64,000 nt of DNA from Myroides sp. JBRI-B21084 (GTDB lineage Bacteria > Bacteroidota > Bacteroidia > Flavobacteriales > Flavobacteriaceae). Of this stretch, positions 52,195-62,322 are shown in pieces; the first letter of the stretch is position 1, and each line of letters opens with the position of its first letter. The stretch covers positions 1-64,000 of the forward strand of contig NZ_CP120653.1 in the NCBI RefSeq assembly GCF_030545015.1, written 5' to 3'. The notes under the pieces are model-generated. The model searched no databases. It saw nothing but the letters and a program-made list of their open reading frames with translations, and was not told where the DNA came from. The translations under genes were made by a program, and so were the position numbers.

Positions 52195-52605
52195 TTATCG
52201 TATACGATCTGCAGATTTTACAAGATCTTCGTCCTTCTTAATGGCTTTGTTAGCTAACACCAACAAAATGATAGAAACAATAGGAAGAAACATCCCAATA
52301 CCCTTCTCTGAAACCAAAGTTTCTCCAGATAAATTTAGCGATTGATACACAAATAATCCTAGTAATATAAAGTTCAATATCATGTTCAATCTGTTATAAA
52401 CAAATTGAGTTTGTCTTTTTTTGTATGAAAAAATAGAAATAATGCTTAATGCAGCACCTAAACCAAACAATAACGTGTACATTGTATTTTGCCCCACACG
52501 GAAATCAACACCATTGGCATCTTTCCATAACGGAAAAACCAATGATAAAACACCCGAAACAATAAATGCCAACGCTAAATAAATGGTTTGTATTCTTTGA
52601 ATCAT
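52195..52605 (-). CDS. DUF4293 membrane protein
   Basis: 136 residues, four helices. MIQRIQTIYLALAFIVSGVLSLVFPLW is the family opening. Conserved next to rho in Bacteroidota, role unknown. An exact -7 element lies 19 bases upstream. Confidence 0.88.
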   Translation of the reverse strand: MIQRIQTIYLALAFIVSGVLSLVFPLWKDANGVDFRVGQNTMYTLLFGLGAALSIISIFSYKKRQTQFVYNRLNMILNFILLGLFVYQSLNLSGETLVSEKGIGMFLPIVSIILLVLANKAIKKDEDLVKSADRIR

Positions 52606-52623
52606 TTTTTATTGATTTGTTTA

Positions 52624-52631
52624 CAAAAGTA
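52624..52631 (-). promoter_or_regulatory. -7 element for the DUF4293 gene
   Basis: TACTTTTG on the minus strand, exact consensus, 18 bases before the ATG at 52605. Confidence 0.6.
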
Positions 52632-52794
52632 ACACTAATTTTTTTTAAAAATAACGCTTATTAAAAAAAATATTGTAATATTGCATTAGAAAATCGTAAC
52701 TTCTTCATTGTTCGACCTTTCTAACTTATCAGAAAAACTTTCTTTTAAGCAATATCTCAAAAAAAAATTAATATCAACAACAACGTCATAATAT

Positions 52795-54435
52795 ATGTTT
52801 GACAAAAATGTGTTAAAGGGCATGAAATTGCCCGAAATAAAAGAAATAGCAAAAACAATTGGTATCGCAAAAACCAATCTTAAAAAAGAAGAATTGATTG
52901 ATGCCATTTTAAAGCTACAAGCTAGTTTTAAGGAAGAAGAAGTAACTACAACTGCTACCGAAACTGCAACGCCCCAAAAAAAGGAAAAACGAAAAAGAAT
53001 ACAAACTACAGCTGATGATGTTGAAACAGAAGAGGTTAATACAGTACCTGAGCCAACAACAACACAGCCAACAGTTGATGAGGTAATTGAGGATACACCA
53101 ACCAATTCACCTAAACAAACCCCAAATAAGCAGCGTAAAAAAGCAACCCAAGCTACAGAAACGCAAGAACAATTACCTTTAGAAACGGTTGCAGAAACTG
53201 AAAAAGAATCTACAGAAAAAATACCAGCTGAAACCGAAAAGCAAAATACCAATCAAAATCAAAACAGAAATAAAAATCAAAAAAAGCAAAATTACCGTGA
53301 TCCTGATTACGAATTTGAAGGTATTATTGAATGCGAGGGTGTTTTAGAAGTGCCAAAAGATGGTGGTTCACACGGTTATTTACGCTCGTCTGATTACAAT
53401 TACCGCAAATCGCCTGATGATATTTATATCTCACAATCACAAATACGTTTGTTCGGTTTAAAAAAAGGCGATACTATTAAAGGAATTGTTCGACCACCCA
53501 AAGGGAATGAACAACATTTTCCATTGGTTCGAATTACAAAAATTAACGGTCATGAACCCGATGAGGTGCGCGATCGCCCTTCATTTGAGCATTTAACACC
53601 GTTATTTCCTAAAGAAAAATTCAACTTATCAGGCAATAATTCTAGACTTTCAACACGTATTATCGATTTATTTGCACCTATTGGTAAAGGGCAACGTGGT
53701 ATGATTGTGGCGCAACCTAAAACGGGTAAAACTATGATGTTGAAAGAGATAGCTAATGCTATAGCAGATAATCATCCGGAAGTTTACCAAATTGTTTTGT
53801 TAATTGATGAACGCCCTGAAGAAGTAACAGATATGCAACGCAATGTACGGGCAGAAGTAGTAGCGTCGACCTTTGACGAAGAAGCACGTTACCACGTTGA
53901 ATTAGCCGATATGGTACTTGAAAAAGCAAAACGCTTGGTAGAATGTGGACATGATGTAGTTATTTTATTAGATTCAATTACGCGTTTGGCACGTGCTTAT
54001 AACACAGTTCAGCCAGCTTCGGGTCGTGTTTTATCGGGTGGGGTAGATGCTAATGCGTTGCAAAAACCAAAACGTTTTTTTGGTGCTGCCCGCAATATAG
54101 AAAACGGCGGATCGCTAACAATTATAGCTACAGCATTAACCGATACGGGTTCTAAAATGGACGATGTTATTTTTGAAGAGTTTAAAGGTACTGGTAATAT
54201 GGAATTGCAGTTAGATCGTAAAATTGCAAACAAACGTATTTTCCCAGCTGTTGATTTAACTTCCTCTTCAACACGCCGCGACGATTTGTTGCAAGATCGT
54301 TTTACTAATAGTAAAATGGTTGTTTTGCGCAATATTTTAGCAGATATGAACCCAGTAGAAGCTATTACTTTTATTCATGACCGAATTAAAAACACAAAAT
54401 CAAACGAAGAGTTTTTTGATAGTATGCGTGATTAA
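52795..54435 (+). CDS. rho: Transcription termination factor Rho
   Basis: 546 residues, longer than the 420 of E. coli because of a Bacteroidota-type insertion. An N-terminal SAP-like helix-extended-loop-helix (about 8-42), then about 115 low-complexity residues rich in T, E, Q, N and K, then the RNA-binding cold-shock domain ([25 protein letters not shown]), and the ATPase core with Walker [31 protein letters not shown], and [30 protein letters not shown] (seen as [20 protein letters not shown]). It ends transcripts as a hexameric helicase. The 189 bases upstream form a leader with no clear promoter. Confidence 0.96.
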   Translation: MFDKNVLKGMKLPEIKEIAKTIGIAKTNLKKEELIDAILKLQASFKEEEVTTTATETATPQKKEKRKRIQTTADDVETEEVNTVPEPTTTQPTVDEVIEDTPTNSPKQTPNKQRKKATQATETQEQLPLETVAETEKESTEKIPAETEKQNTNQNQNRNKNQKKQNYRDPDYEFEGIIECEGVLEVPKDGGSHGYLRSSDYNYRKSPDDIYISQSQIRLFGLKKGDTIKGIVRPPKGNEQHFPLVRITKINGHEPDEVRDRPSFEHLTPLFPKEKFNLSGNNSRLSTRIIDLFAPIGKGQRGMIVAQPKTGKTMMLKEIANAIADNHPEVYQIVLLIDERPEEVTDMQRNVRAEVVASTFDEEARYHVELADMVLEKAKRLVECGHDVVILLDSITRLARAYNTVQPASGRVLSGGVDANALQKPKRFFGAARNIENGGSLTIIATALTDTGSKMDDVIFEEFKGTGNMELQLDRKIANKRIFPAVDLTSSSTRRDDLLQDRFTNSKMVVLRNILADMNPVEAITFIHDRIKNTKSNEEFFDSMRD

Positions 54436-54449
54436 TTAAAATTTGTTGT

Positions 54450-54878
54450 ATGAAAAAAATTATTTTATTATTTATTTGTTTTTTGAGTTTTTTGGGAATG
54501 AAAGCTCAAAACTTTTTAGATCCTTGGACACCGAAGCAACTTTTAAGTACACAAGTTTTGGCTGCCCGTATAAATCAAAATAAAATGAGCCAAACGGTTG
54601 TTATTAACATTGGCCCTGATGCGGTAATTAAAGGATCTTTTAATTTAGGCCCTGTACAAGATAAAGGAAATAGAGAAAAGCTTATAAATTACTTAAGCAA
54701 AGTACCAAAAGACAAGGAAGTGGTTTTGTATTGCGGATGTTGTCCGTTTGAAAAATGTCCAAACATACGTCCTGCATTTAAAAGTTTAATTGCCATGGGT
54801 TATAAAAATACTAAACTTTTAAACATACCTAAAAACATAAAAGTAGATTGGATAAATAAAGGTTATCCTGTTAATTAA
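54450..54878 (+). CDS. Exported rhodanese-like protein
   Basis: 142 residues. Signal peptide to about residue 20 (FLSFLGMKAQ). The rhodanese active loop is VVLYCGCCPFEKCPNIRPAF, with several cysteines around the catalytic position. Possibly a periplasmic sulfur-transfer or redox protein. It follows rho by 14 bases and may share its transcript. Confidence 0.82.
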   Translation: MKKIILLFICFLSFLGMKAQNFLDPWTPKQLLSTQVLAARINQNKMSQTVVINIGPDAVIKGSFNLGPVQDKGNREKLINYLSKVPKDKEVVLYCGCCPFEKCPNIRPAFKSLIAMGYKNTKLLNIPKNIKVDWINKGYPVN

Positions 54879-54881
54879 ATA

Positions 54882-54917
54882 AAAAAATCTCCTAAAAACT
54901 AATTTAGGAGATTTTTT
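54882..54917. terminator. Bidirectional terminator
   Basis: 15-base stem (arm AAAAAATCTCCTAAA) with a 6-base loop, between the stops at 54878 and 54919. Confidence 0.88.
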
Positions 54918-54918
54918 A

Positions 54919-57042
54919 TTATTCGTTATCTAACAGTACATTTAGTATAGTAATGGCTGCATCGGCAATTTTAGTACCTGGACCAAAAACAGCAACTGCA
55001 CCCGCATCAAATAAATACTGATAATCTTGTGCTGGAATTACGCCTCCAACAATAACCATAATATCTTCACGGCCGTATTTTTTTAATTCTTCAATTACTT
55101 GTGGAACTAACGTTTTATGACCAGCAGCTAAAGAAGAAACACCTAGTACATGCACATCGTTTTCAACGGCTTGTTTAGCAGCTTCGGCAGGGGTTTGGAA
55201 CAAAGGTCCCATATCTACATCAAAACCAACATCGGCGTAACCGGTAGCTACTACTTTAGCACCACGGTCGTGTCCATCTTGCCCCATTTTAGCAATCATA
55301 ATACGCGGACGACGTCCTTCTTGTTTTGCAAAATCGTCAGCAAGTTGTTTTGCTTTTGCAAAGTTTTCATCGGTTTTAATTTCTTTGTTATACACGCCGC
55401 TAATTGTTTTAATTTGTGCTTTATATCTACCAAAAACGGTTTCTAATGCATCGGAAATTTCACCTAATGTAGCTCGGTTTTTAGCAGCCTCAATTGCTAA
55501 TGCTAATAAGTTACCTTCGCCGGTTTTAGCTGCATTTGTTAAAGCAGCTAAGCATTGGGTTACTTTGTTGGTATTACGTGTTGTTTTTAAGGTGTTTAAA
55601 CGCTCTATTTGTTGTTGGCGTACCACTTGGTTGTCTACCTCTAAAATTTGTAAAGGATCTTCTTTTTCTAAGCGGTATTTATTAACCCCTACAATGGTAT
55701 CTTGACCCGAGTCTATTCGGGCTTGTTTACGAGCTGCAGCTTCTTCAATGCGCATTTTAGGAATGCCAGCTTCAATTGCTTTAGTCATTCCTCCGTACGA
55801 TTCTACTTCTTCAATTAACTTCCAAGCTTTTTCTGCAATTTCAGCTGTTAAACTTTCAACGTAAAAACTACCAGCCCAAGGATCAACCGTTTTACATATT
55901 TTGGTTTCTTCTTGTAAAAATATTTGTGTGTTACGAGCAATTCTTGCCGAAAAATCGGTTGGTAAAGCAATTGCCTCATCTAAAGCGTTAGTGTGTAATG
56001 ATTGCGTTCCACCAAAAGCAGCTGCAGCCGCTTCAATAGCTGTACGTGCTACATTGTTAAAAGGATCTTGTTCGGTTAAACTCCACCCGCTTGTTTGGCA
56101 ATGTGTGCGCAATGCTAACGATTTATCAGATTCTGGATTGAATTGTTTTAATAATTTAGCCCAAATCATTCTACCAGCGCGCATTTTAGCAATTTCCATA
56201 AAATGATTCATACCAATTGCCCAGAAAAACGATAAACGTGGTGCAAAATCATCTACCTTCATGCCCGCAGCCAAACCTGTTCGCACGTATTCTAAACCAT
56301 CGGCAAGGGTGTATGCTAATTCAATATCGGCTGTTGCGCCTGCTTCTTGCATATGATAACCCGATATAGAAATGGAATTGAATTTAGGCATATTTTTGCT
56401 GGTGTATTCAAAAATATCGGCAATAATTTTCATTGATGGAGTAGGTGGGTATATGTAGGTGTTACGCACCATAAACTCTTTTAAAATATCGTTTTGAATG
56501 GTTCCTGACAGCAGTTTTTCATCAACACCTTGTTCTTTTGCAGCTACAATATAAAAGGCCATAATGGGCAATACTGCACCGTTCATGGTCATAGAAACCG
56601 ACATTTCGTTTAATGGAATTTGGTTGAAAAGAATTTTCATATCTTCAACCGAATCAATAGCAACACCTGCTTTACCAACATCACCTACCACACGTTCATG
56701 GTCAGAATCATACCCGCGATGCGTTGCTAAATCAAAGGCAACCGATAAGCCTTTTTGCCCAGCGGCTAAGTTTCTACGGTAAAAAGCGTTGCTTTCTTCG
56801 GCAGTAGAAAAACCTGCATACTGACGAATAGTCCAAGGGCGACGCACGTACATAGTTGCGTATGGGCCACGTAAATTTGGAGCAAAACCAGCGCCAAAAC
56901 CAATGTGTTCTAAATTTTCAATATCGCCAAAAGTGTACGTTTGCTTAACGTTTATACCTTCGGCAGTTTCAAAACTATTAGGGTTGTTTGCAACTGTTTG
57001 CTTTTGATTTGGTAATTGTATATTTTGTATGTTTTTTCTCAT
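54919..57042 (-). CDS. scpA: Methylmalonyl-CoA mutase, large (catalytic) subunit
   Basis: 707 residues. The TIM-barrel substrate domain ([46 protein letters not shown]) is followed by a complete B12-binding domain with the DGHDRGAKV motif (D-x-H-x-x-G) near residue 590 and [20 protein letters not shown]. It interconverts methylmalonyl-CoA and succinyl-CoA. Its start overlaps the stop of the small-subunit gene by one base (TAATG). Confidence 0.96.
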   Translation of the reverse strand: MRKNIQNIQLPNQKQTVANNPNSFETAEGINVKQTYTFGDIENLEHIGFGAGFAPNLRGPYATMYVRRPWTIRQYAGFSTAEESNAFYRRNLAAGQKGLSVAFDLATHRGYDSDHERVVGDVGKAGVAIDSVEDMKILFNQIPLNEMSVSMTMNGAVLPIMAFYIVAAKEQGVDEKLLSGTIQNDILKEFMVRNTYIYPPTPSMKIIADIFEYTSKNMPKFNSISISGYHMQEAGATADIELAYTLADGLEYVRTGLAAGMKVDDFAPRLSFFWAIGMNHFMEIAKMRAGRMIWAKLLKQFNPESDKSLALRTHCQTSGWSLTEQDPFNNVARTAIEAAAAAFGGTQSLHTNALDEAIALPTDFSARIARNTQIFLQEETKICKTVDPWAGSFYVESLTAEIAEKAWKLIEEVESYGGMTKAIEAGIPKMRIEEAAARKQARIDSGQDTIVGVNKYRLEKEDPLQILEVDNQVVRQQQIERLNTLKTTRNTNKVTQCLAALTNAAKTGEGNLLALAIEAAKNRATLGEISDALETVFGRYKAQIKTISGVYNKEIKTDENFAKAKQLADDFAKQEGRRPRIMIAKMGQDGHDRGAKVVATGYADVGFDVDMGPLFQTPAEAAKQAVENDVHVLGVSSLAAGHKTLVPQVIEELKKYGREDIMVIVGGVIPAQDYQYLFDAGAVAVFGPGTKIADAAITILNVLLDNE

Positions 57043-58406
57043 TATTTGGCATTTTTTTCATTTTCTAAACGTTCTTGCTCTATTGTTTCAGCTAAGCGTT
57101 TTTCAATGATAGGTGATATTAATGTTTTACGAGGGTTGTTTTTTACAAAAGGATACAACTCTAAATCGTTTGCCATTTTATCTTGTAAATTTGGATATTT
57201 GTTGGTGCCTAATAAAACTTCTTTACCTTGGTTAAATAATTCTTGTTCTTTAGTGGCAGCTTCGGTTATTTTTCGTTGAATGGTACCTTCGATTAATTGC
57301 GTAATTAAACCGCCATTTTTTTCGATATCTTTAAAAAGATCCAATCCTTTTTCGGCTAATTGTTGTGTTAAATTTTCAATATAATAAGCGCCATCGGCAG
57401 GATTGTTTACTTTATTAAAGTAGCTTTCTTCTTTTAATATTAACAACTGATTTCTAGCAATACGATCGCCAAATTCGTTGGTTTTATGGAAAATAGCATC
57501 GTACGCAATGTTTTCAACAGCGTTAGCACCTCCCAGAACTGCACTCATACATTCGGTAGTTGTGCGTAGCATGTTTACGTTGTAATCGTATATGGTTTTA
57601 TTGCGTAAGGTTGGTTTTGCTATAATATGAAAACTAATAGTATTATCGTATTCGGTTGCTAAAGCGTTTAAAGTAAGGCGCAAAGCACGTAGCTTGGCAA
57701 TTTCGAAAAAATAATTACCACCTACTGCAACTTGTATTGTTATGTTTTTGTTAAAAGTACTAATGCGGTTTAAATATTCGTTGGTATGTGCAAGTGTATA
57801 AGCAATTTGTTGCACCATGTTTGCACCAGCGTTTTGGTAAGTTGTAGCATTAACAGTTAACCAATTGCAATTTTGTACTTTATTGTTGATTTGATTTAAA
57901 GTTTCAAAATCGGTAGTTCCATCTTTGTAAAAATTACCATCAAATAGCAATTGATGAATTGGATCAACCAAAATAAAAACTTCAAAAGGTAATTTTGCAG
58001 CTTCGGTATCAACCGCTAAAATGGTTTCTTGGTTTAAAAATAAAAACTGTAAGTAAACCGCTTTTGGTGTGTTTTGTATTTGATTAATTAGCTGTACTAC
58101 ATTTATTTCGTTGTTTGGAATAATAAATCGAATGCTTTCGGCACCACGTTTTAAAACTTCGTTAGCTTTTGCAATAGACTTTTCTGTATTATGAACATAA
58201 ATTTCTTGTACAATTGCAAAATTGGTATTTGTAGTAGTTATGTTAGTAGTTACCGTATCATCATCGTTGTGGTAAAAGGGTTTAACTTTAATACCTTCTA
58301 AGCTTTCCCAAACTAAAGTTTCGTTATAATCCGCGCCTTTTAATTCAAATTGAATTTGGTTTTTCCACTGTTTTGATGTTACTTTTTCAAACTGGTTAAA
58401 TAACAT
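57042..58406 (-). CDS. mutA: Methylmalonyl-CoA mutase, small subunit
   Basis: 454 residues. It contains only the barrel domain; the DxHxxG B12 module is absent, as in short flavobacterial small subunits. Blocks such as [20 protein letters not shown] and [15 protein letters not shown] match the family. It pairs with the large subunit in the heterodimer. The leader contains a 13-base tandem repeat. Confidence 0.92.
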   Translation of the reverse strand: MLFNQFEKVTSKQWKNQIQFELKGADYNETLVWESLEGIKVKPFYHNDDDTVTTNITTTNTNFAIVQEIYVHNTEKSIAKANEVLKRGAESIRFIIPNNEINVVQLINQIQNTPKAVYLQFLFLNQETILAVDTEAAKLPFEVFILVDPIHQLLFDGNFYKDGTTDFETLNQINNKVQNCNWLTVNATTYQNAGANMVQQIAYTLAHTNEYLNRISTFNKNITIQVAVGGNYFFEIAKLRALRLTLNALATEYDNTISFHIIAKPTLRNKTIYDYNVNMLRTTTECMSAVLGGANAVENIAYDAIFHKTNEFGDRIARNQLLILKEESYFNKVNNPADGAYYIENLTQQLAEKGLDLFKDIEKNGGLITQLIEGTIQRKITEAATKEQELFNQGKEVLLGTNKYPNLQDKMANDLELYPFVKNNPRKTLISPIIEKRLAETIEQERLENEKNAK

Positions 58407-58434
58407 AGTTTTAGTTTTTAGTTTTAGTTTTTAG
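58407..58434 (+). repeat. Tandem 13-base repeat in the mutA leader
   Basis: Two copies of AGTTTTAGTTTTT plus two bases, ending directly at the mutA start codon on the minus strand. Copy-number slippage could change leader length. Confidence 0.7.
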
Positions 58435-58435
58435 T

Positions 58436-58780
58436 TTAGTTAATAGGTTGGTTTGTAGGGTATTCTTTATCGGTGTCGATAATGTAAATGTCTTCGTTTT
58501 CGCGTTTCATGTAATATTTTTCGCGGGCGTATCTTTCAACTTCCTCTTTACGATACATTTTTTTTATGTTTTTACTGTCGCTTTTTATTTCAGATTGATA
58601 ATAATCGCGGTTGTTTTCTAGTTTTTCAATTTCTTTATTAATAGCTCTGTGGTCAAAAAAAGCATAAGTATCAAAAAACAGCAACCAAATTATAAAGAAT
58701 AATGAAACCAATACAAATCTATTAGTAACCCATTTTAAAAAGGGATATTTAACCAATAAAGCGGCAATTTGTTGTTTCAT
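58436..58780 (-). CDS. FtsB/DivIC-family septum formation initiator
   Basis: 114 residues: short cytoplasmic start, one membrane helix (RFVLVSLFFIIWLLFF), then a coiled coil (INKEIEKLENNRDYYQSEIKSDSKNIKKMYRKEEVERYAREKYYMKRENEDIYII) with the AREKYYM and EDIYII pattern of the family. It links early and late divisome proteins. One base separates it from udk. Confidence 0.88.
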   Translation of the reverse strand: MKQQIAALLVKYPFLKWVTNRFVLVSLFFIIWLLFFDTYAFFDHRAINKEIEKLENNRDYYQSEIKSDSKNIKKMYRKEEVERYAREKYYMKRENEDIYIIDTDKEYPTNQPIN

Positions 58781-58781
58781 T

Positions 58782-59393
58782 TTAATCGTTTATTTTTTTG
58801 TTTATAACCGTGCGAACAATATCAATTGCAACAGTGTTGTATTTATCGTTAGGAATAATAATATCTGCATATGCTTTTGAAGGTTCAATAAACTGTTCAT
58901 GCATTGGTTTAAGGGTGGTTTGGTATCTGTTAAGCACTTCGTTCATATCACGGCCTCTGTCTGCAATATCACGTTTAAGTCTTCTAATTAATCGTTCGTC
59001 AGAATCGGCATGAACAAATATTTTAATATCAAACAAATTGCGTAGTTCAGGGTTTGTAAGTATTAAAATACCTTCCACAATCATAACTTTTCTTGGGTGG
59101 GTTAAAATATAATCGTCGGTACGGTTGTGATGAACAAATGAATAAACAGGTTGGTTTATGCTTTTGCCAGCTTTTAAATCTTGTAAATGCGTACATAACA
59201 AATCAAAATCAATAGCCCTTGGATGGTCAAAATTAATTAAAGCACGTTCATCCATAGACAAATGATCGTTTGCTTTGTAGTACGAATCTTGAGAAATAAT
59301 ACCTACTTCCGTTTCAGGTAATTCATTCATAATTTGGTGAACAACAGTAGTTTTGCCGCTACCAGTGCCACCTGCAATACCAATTATAAGCAT
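58782..59393 (-). CDS. udk: Uridine kinase
   Basis: 203 residues. Walker A GIAGGTGSGKTTVVHQI, QDSYYKANDHLSMDERALINFDHPRAIDFDLL and VEGILILTNPELRNLFDIKIFV are typical. It phosphorylates uridine and cytidine. The gene heads an operon with the FtsB-like gene and has an exact -7 element. Confidence 0.94.
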   Translation of the reverse strand: MLIIGIAGGTGSGKTTVVHQIMNELPETEVGIISQDSYYKANDHLSMDERALINFDHPRAIDFDLLCTHLQDLKAGKSINQPVYSFVHHNRTDDYILTHPRKVMIVEGILILTNPELRNLFDIKIFVHADSDERLIRRLKRDIADRGRDMNEVLNRYQTTLKPMHEQFIEPSKAYADIIIPNDKYNTVAIDIVRTVINKKIND

Positions 59394-59409
59394 TTTAATA
59401 ATGTTTTTA

Positions 59410-59417
59410 CAAATGTA
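59410..59417 (-). promoter_or_regulatory. -7 element for udk
   Basis: TACATTTG on the minus strand, exact consensus, 16 bases before the ATG at 59393. Confidence 0.6.
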
Positions 59418-59467
59418 CTTAAATTTATAAAATAGTAAACTTATTGTTTGGAATTACTTATAAAAAT

Positions 59468-59493
59468 AATACCCGCCTAAAAAGGCGGGTATT
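59468..59493 (-). terminator. Terminator after tRNA-Pro
   Basis: AATACCCGCCT/AGGCGGGTATT 11-base stem with a 4-base loop and a short T-rich tail, 5 bases past the tRNA 3' end. Confidence 0.8.
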
Positions 59494-59498
59494 TAGTG

Positions 59499-59573
59499 TC
59501 GGGGTGGCAGGATTCGAACCTGCGACCTCCTGGTCCCAAACCAGGCGCGATGACCGGGCTACGCTACACCCCG
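59499..59573 (-). tRNA. tRNA-Pro (anticodon TGG)
   Basis: 75 bases. Acceptor arms CGGGGTG/CACCCCG with discriminator A; anticodon stem CCTGG/CCAGG with loop TTTGGGA; T-loop GTTCGAATC. CCA is not encoded. A terminator follows. Confidence 0.97.
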
Positions 59574-59646
59574 AAAACAACTTTTGTTTTCAATGATGCA
59601 AATTTAGTTGTTTTTAATTAGTGTGCAATTAAATTGATTAGATTTT

Positions 59647-59964
59647 TTAAAAATTTATATTTTTTAAAACATTTTGTAAACTGCCACCGTTTGTAACATT
59701 TGCAATTCCGTTTTGTTTTAAAATATTTTTGGCCATGTTGCTTCTGTTTCCGCTGCGACAAAAAACCACAATGTTGTTTTTGTTTTTAAATGAATTTATT
59801 TGATCAACTATTTGATTTAATGGAATGTTAACTGCTTTTTTTGCGCTACCGCTTGCAAATTCTTCAGGTGTGCGAACATCAACCAAAAATACATTTGATG
59901 AGGAAAGAACTTCTTTAAGATTTGAATCGTTAGAATCGACTAAGTTTTTTATGAATTGAAACAT
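59647..59964 (-). CDS. Small single-domain rhodanese
   Basis: 105 residues from ATG 59964. The catalytic cysteine is in NIVVFCRSGNRSNMAK and VFLVDVRTPEEFASG opens the domain. It transfers sulfane sulfur. An in-frame ATG at 60009 would overlap the upstream gene by 26 bases with 15 unconserved residues; the inner start lies 19 bases after the upstream stop and is preferred. Part of the sulfur module with the MBL/rhodanese gene. Confidence 0.85.
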   Translation of the reverse strand: MFQFIKNLVDSNDSNLKEVLSSSNVFLVDVRTPEEFASGSAKKAVNIPLNQIVDQINSFKNKNNIVVFCRSGNRSNMAKNILKQNGIANVTNGGSLQNVLKNINF

Positions 59965-59983
59965 TTTTATAGAATTTTTAGAT

Positions 59984-61402
59984 TTATAACATAGTACTTG
60001 GACAAACAAAATTGCTTATTTGAAATTTTTCTGACGCTTTTATGGCTGAAAAGCCACCTTGTACATCAATTAAATTATCGTAACCACGTGCTTTTAAAAT
60101 TGAGATAAATATCATAGAACGGTATCCACCCGCGCAATGAACATAATAAGTTTTGTTTTTATCAATAGCGCTAAGTTCTTGATTTATATAATCTAAGGCA
60201 ATGTTTTCTGATCCTATTACGTGTTCAGAAAAATGTTCACTTTTTTTACGAACATCTAAAATGTTTGTATTTGGGTTTTTATCTAGAATATTTGCCAATT
60301 CGTTAGCTGTTATCGATTTAATTGTGTTTGTTAGTTTTCCTGCTTTTTTCCAAGCATCAATGCCACCTTTTAAATAGCCAAGTGTATTTTCATAACCAAC
60401 GCGTGCTAAACGAGTAACCATTTCTTCTTCTTTACCTTCATCGGTAACAAGTAAAATAGGTTGTTTAATATCGGTAATTAATGCGCCAACCCAAGGAGCA
60501 AAACTACCGTTACTACCTATATTTATACTATTAGGAATAAACATTTTTGCAAAAATTTGGGCATCGCGTGTGTCTAAAATTAACGCATTGGTTTCGTTTG
60601 CAATTAATTCAAATTCGGTTGATGTTAGTGCAGTAGTTCCTTTGTTTATAACCTTGTCTATACTTTGGTATCCTTTAATATTCATTAAAACATTTTCAGG
60701 AAAGTAAGCAGGTGGAGGCATTAATCCGTCTAAAACTTTTTCAATAAAATCTGCTTTACTCATTGGTTGTAAAGCATAATTGGTTTGTTTTTGGTTGCCT
60801 AATGTATCGGTGGTTTCTTTGCTCATGTTTTTACCGCAAGCAGAACCCGCTCCGTGTGCCGGATATACTATTATATCATTAGCCAAAGGCATAATTTTAC
60901 TATGAAGTGATTCATATAAATGGCTAGCTAGTTTTTCTTGGGTTAAATCGGCCACAACCTTTTGTGCTAAATCTGGTCTGCCAACATCGCCAATAAAAAG
61001 GGTGTCGCCCGTAAATAAGCTGGTTTCTTTACCGTTTTCATCAATTAGCAAGTAGCAAGTACTTTCCATTGTATGACCCGGTGTATGTATTACTTTTATT
61101 TGAATATTACCAACGTTTAAAATTTCATTATCTGTTGCAATGTAAGCGTTAAAATTTGGTTTTGCAGTAGGGCCAAAAACAATTTTTGCTCCTGTTTTTT
61201 CAGCTAAATCAATATGTCCGCTCACAAAATCGGCATGAAAATGAGTTTCTAGCACATATTTTATTTTAGCGTTATCATTAGTAGCTTTTTCAATATAGGG
61301 TTGTACTTCTCGCAATGGATCAATAATTACTGCTTCGCCATTACTTTCAATATAATAAGCACCTTGTGCTAAACATCCTGTATAAATTTGTTCTATTTTC
61401 AT
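59984..61402 (-). CDS. Persulfide-dioxygenase-type MBL hydrolase fused to two rhodanese domains
   Basis: 472 residues. Residues 1-240: metallo-beta-lactamase domain with THFHAD (His54, His56, Asp58), His110, Asp133 and His183, the single-iron pattern of ETHE1-like dioxygenases. Residues about 265-360: a rhodanese fold whose catalytic cysteine is missing (LLVTDEG at the loop). Residues about 375-465: an active rhodanese, VHCAGGYRSM. It probably oxidises persulfide to sulfite and passes sulfane sulfur. A GTAAC-N4-GTTAC box sits at its promoter, as at the neighbouring TauE gene. Confidence 0.9.
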   Translation of the reverse strand: MKIEQIYTGCLAQGAYYIESNGEAVIIDPLREVQPYIEKATNDNAKIKYVLETHFHADFVSGHIDLAEKTGAKIVFGPTAKPNFNAYIATDNEILNVGNIQIKVIHTPGHTMESTCYLLIDENGKETSLFTGDTLFIGDVGRPDLAQKVVADLTQEKLASHLYESLHSKIMPLANDIIVYPAHGAGSACGKNMSKETTDTLGNQKQTNYALQPMSKADFIEKVLDGLMPPPAYFPENVLMNIKGYQSIDKVINKGTTALTSTEFELIANETNALILDTRDAQIFAKMFIPNSINIGSNGSFAPWVGALITDIKQPILLVTDEGKEEEMVTRLARVGYENTLGYLKGGIDAWKKAGKLTNTIKSITANELANILDKNPNTNILDVRKKSEHFSEHVIGSENIALDYINQELSAIDKNKTYYVHCAGGYRSMIFISILKARGYDNLIDVQGGFSAIKASEKFQISNFVCPSTML

Positions 61403-61431
61403 AATTAATTGTATTGTTATAATTTATTTTT

Positions 61432-61439
61432 CAAAAGTA
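61432..61439 (-). promoter_or_regulatory. -7 element for the MBL/rhodanese gene
   Basis: TACTTTTG on the minus strand, exact consensus, 29 bases before the ATG at 61402. Its upstream end lies 29.5 bases from the operator centre. Confidence 0.6.
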
Positions 61440-61461
61440 TTACTTGTTGATTTTGTGTACA

Positions 61462-61475
61462 GTAACATTAGTTAC
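61462..61475. promoter_or_regulatory. Palindromic operator GTAAC-N4-GTTAC, MBL/rhodanese promoter
   Basis: GTAACATTAGTTAC with flanks CA and AT; 16 of 18 bases match the second copy at 62339-62352 when flanks are included. Centre near -42 of the promoter, the class II activator position. Confidence 0.6.
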
Positions 61476-61485
61476 ATAAGTTAGT

Positions 61486-62289
61486 TTATTTAAAAATTTC
61501 TTTAAAAAGTATGTAAATTCCCATTATTAAAACAAACCACCCAAATGCTGTTTTAAGTTTATTTCCATTTATTTTTTTTGAAAGATACATTCCTACGAAT
61601 AACCCCAAAATTGATGACAAACTAAATGGAATTAAAAAGTACCAGTTGATGTTTTGGTTGTGAAATACATCGCCCAAAAAGCCCGAAAGTGAATTTATAG
61701 CCACAATGAATAGCGATGTTCCTACAGCTTGTTTAATGGGCATTTTTGCAAATAAAACTAGTGCTGGAATAATTAAAAAGCCGCCACCAGCCCCCACTAA
61801 ACCTGTTAAAACCCCCACTAAAATGCCTTGTATTAAAATGTAAATATAATTTATTTGAGGGGGTATGGTTGATGTGTTATTGCAGTTTATACATGGACGT
61901 ATCATTGCTGTTGAAGCAAAAATCATTACAACAGCAAATAGAACCATTAAAGCAATGTTTTTTGTAAATTGAAAATGAGCTGTTGTAAAAATTAAATCGG
62001 GAATTATTGGTAGTAAAAAGGTACGAGTAAGGTAAACAACTGCAATGGATGGAACACCAAAAATAAAAACGGTTTTAAAATCTACGGTGTTTTGAAGTGC
62101 GTTTCTTGTTCCACCTATTAAAGCGGTGCTGCCTACAACAAAAAGTGAGTAAGTTGTTGCTAAAATAGGGTTAACACCTATAATGTATACTAAAATGGGT
62201 ACCGTAAGTATTGATCCACCACTGCCAATTAAGCCTAAAGAGATACCTACTAAAGTGGCTAAAAAATAGCCTAATATATTTGTTGCCAT
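61486..62289 (-). CDS. TauE/SafE-family sulfite or sulfonate exporter
   Basis: 267 residues with about eight helices in two pseudo-repeats (GLIGSGGSILTVPILVYIIGVNPILATTYSL and GLVGAGGGFLIIPALVLFAKMPIKQAVGTSL), the TauE/SafE hallmark. It exports sulfite or related anions. Next to a persulfide dioxygenase-like enzyme it probably removes the sulfite formed. It has its own promoter and operator. Confidence 0.9.
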   Translation of the reverse strand: MATNILGYFLATLVGISLGLIGSGGSILTVPILVYIIGVNPILATTYSLFVVGSTALIGGTRNALQNTVDFKTVFIFGVPSIAVVYLTRTFLLPIIPDLIFTTAHFQFTKNIALMVLFAVVMIFASTAMIRPCINCNNTSTIPPQINYIYILIQGILVGVLTGLVGAGGGFLIIPALVLFAKMPIKQAVGTSLFIVAINSLSGFLGDVFHNQNINWYFLIPFSLSSILGLFVGMYLSKKINGNKLKTAFGWFVLIMGIYILFKEIFK

Positions 62290-62308
62290 ACTATTGTATT
62301 AAGTAGGG

Positions 62309-62316
62309 CAAAAGTA
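62309..62316 (-). promoter_or_regulatory. -7 element for the TauE gene
   Basis: TACTTTTG on the minus strand, identical to that of the MBL/rhodanese gene, 19 bases before the ATG at 62289 and 29.5 bases from the operator centre. Confidence 0.6.
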
Positions 62317-62322
62317 GTTTGT

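Noticed and set aside
52686..53252. A 188-residue open frame on the minus strand, rich in Ser, Val and Thr
   Set aside because: It is antisense to the low-complexity N-terminal region of rho; its composition mirrors the Thr/Glu/Gln-rich rho linker.
55150..56782. Several plus-strand open frames inside the mutase genes
   Set aside because: They are antisense to well-conserved codons of the methylmalonyl-CoA mutase large subunit and lack any domain.
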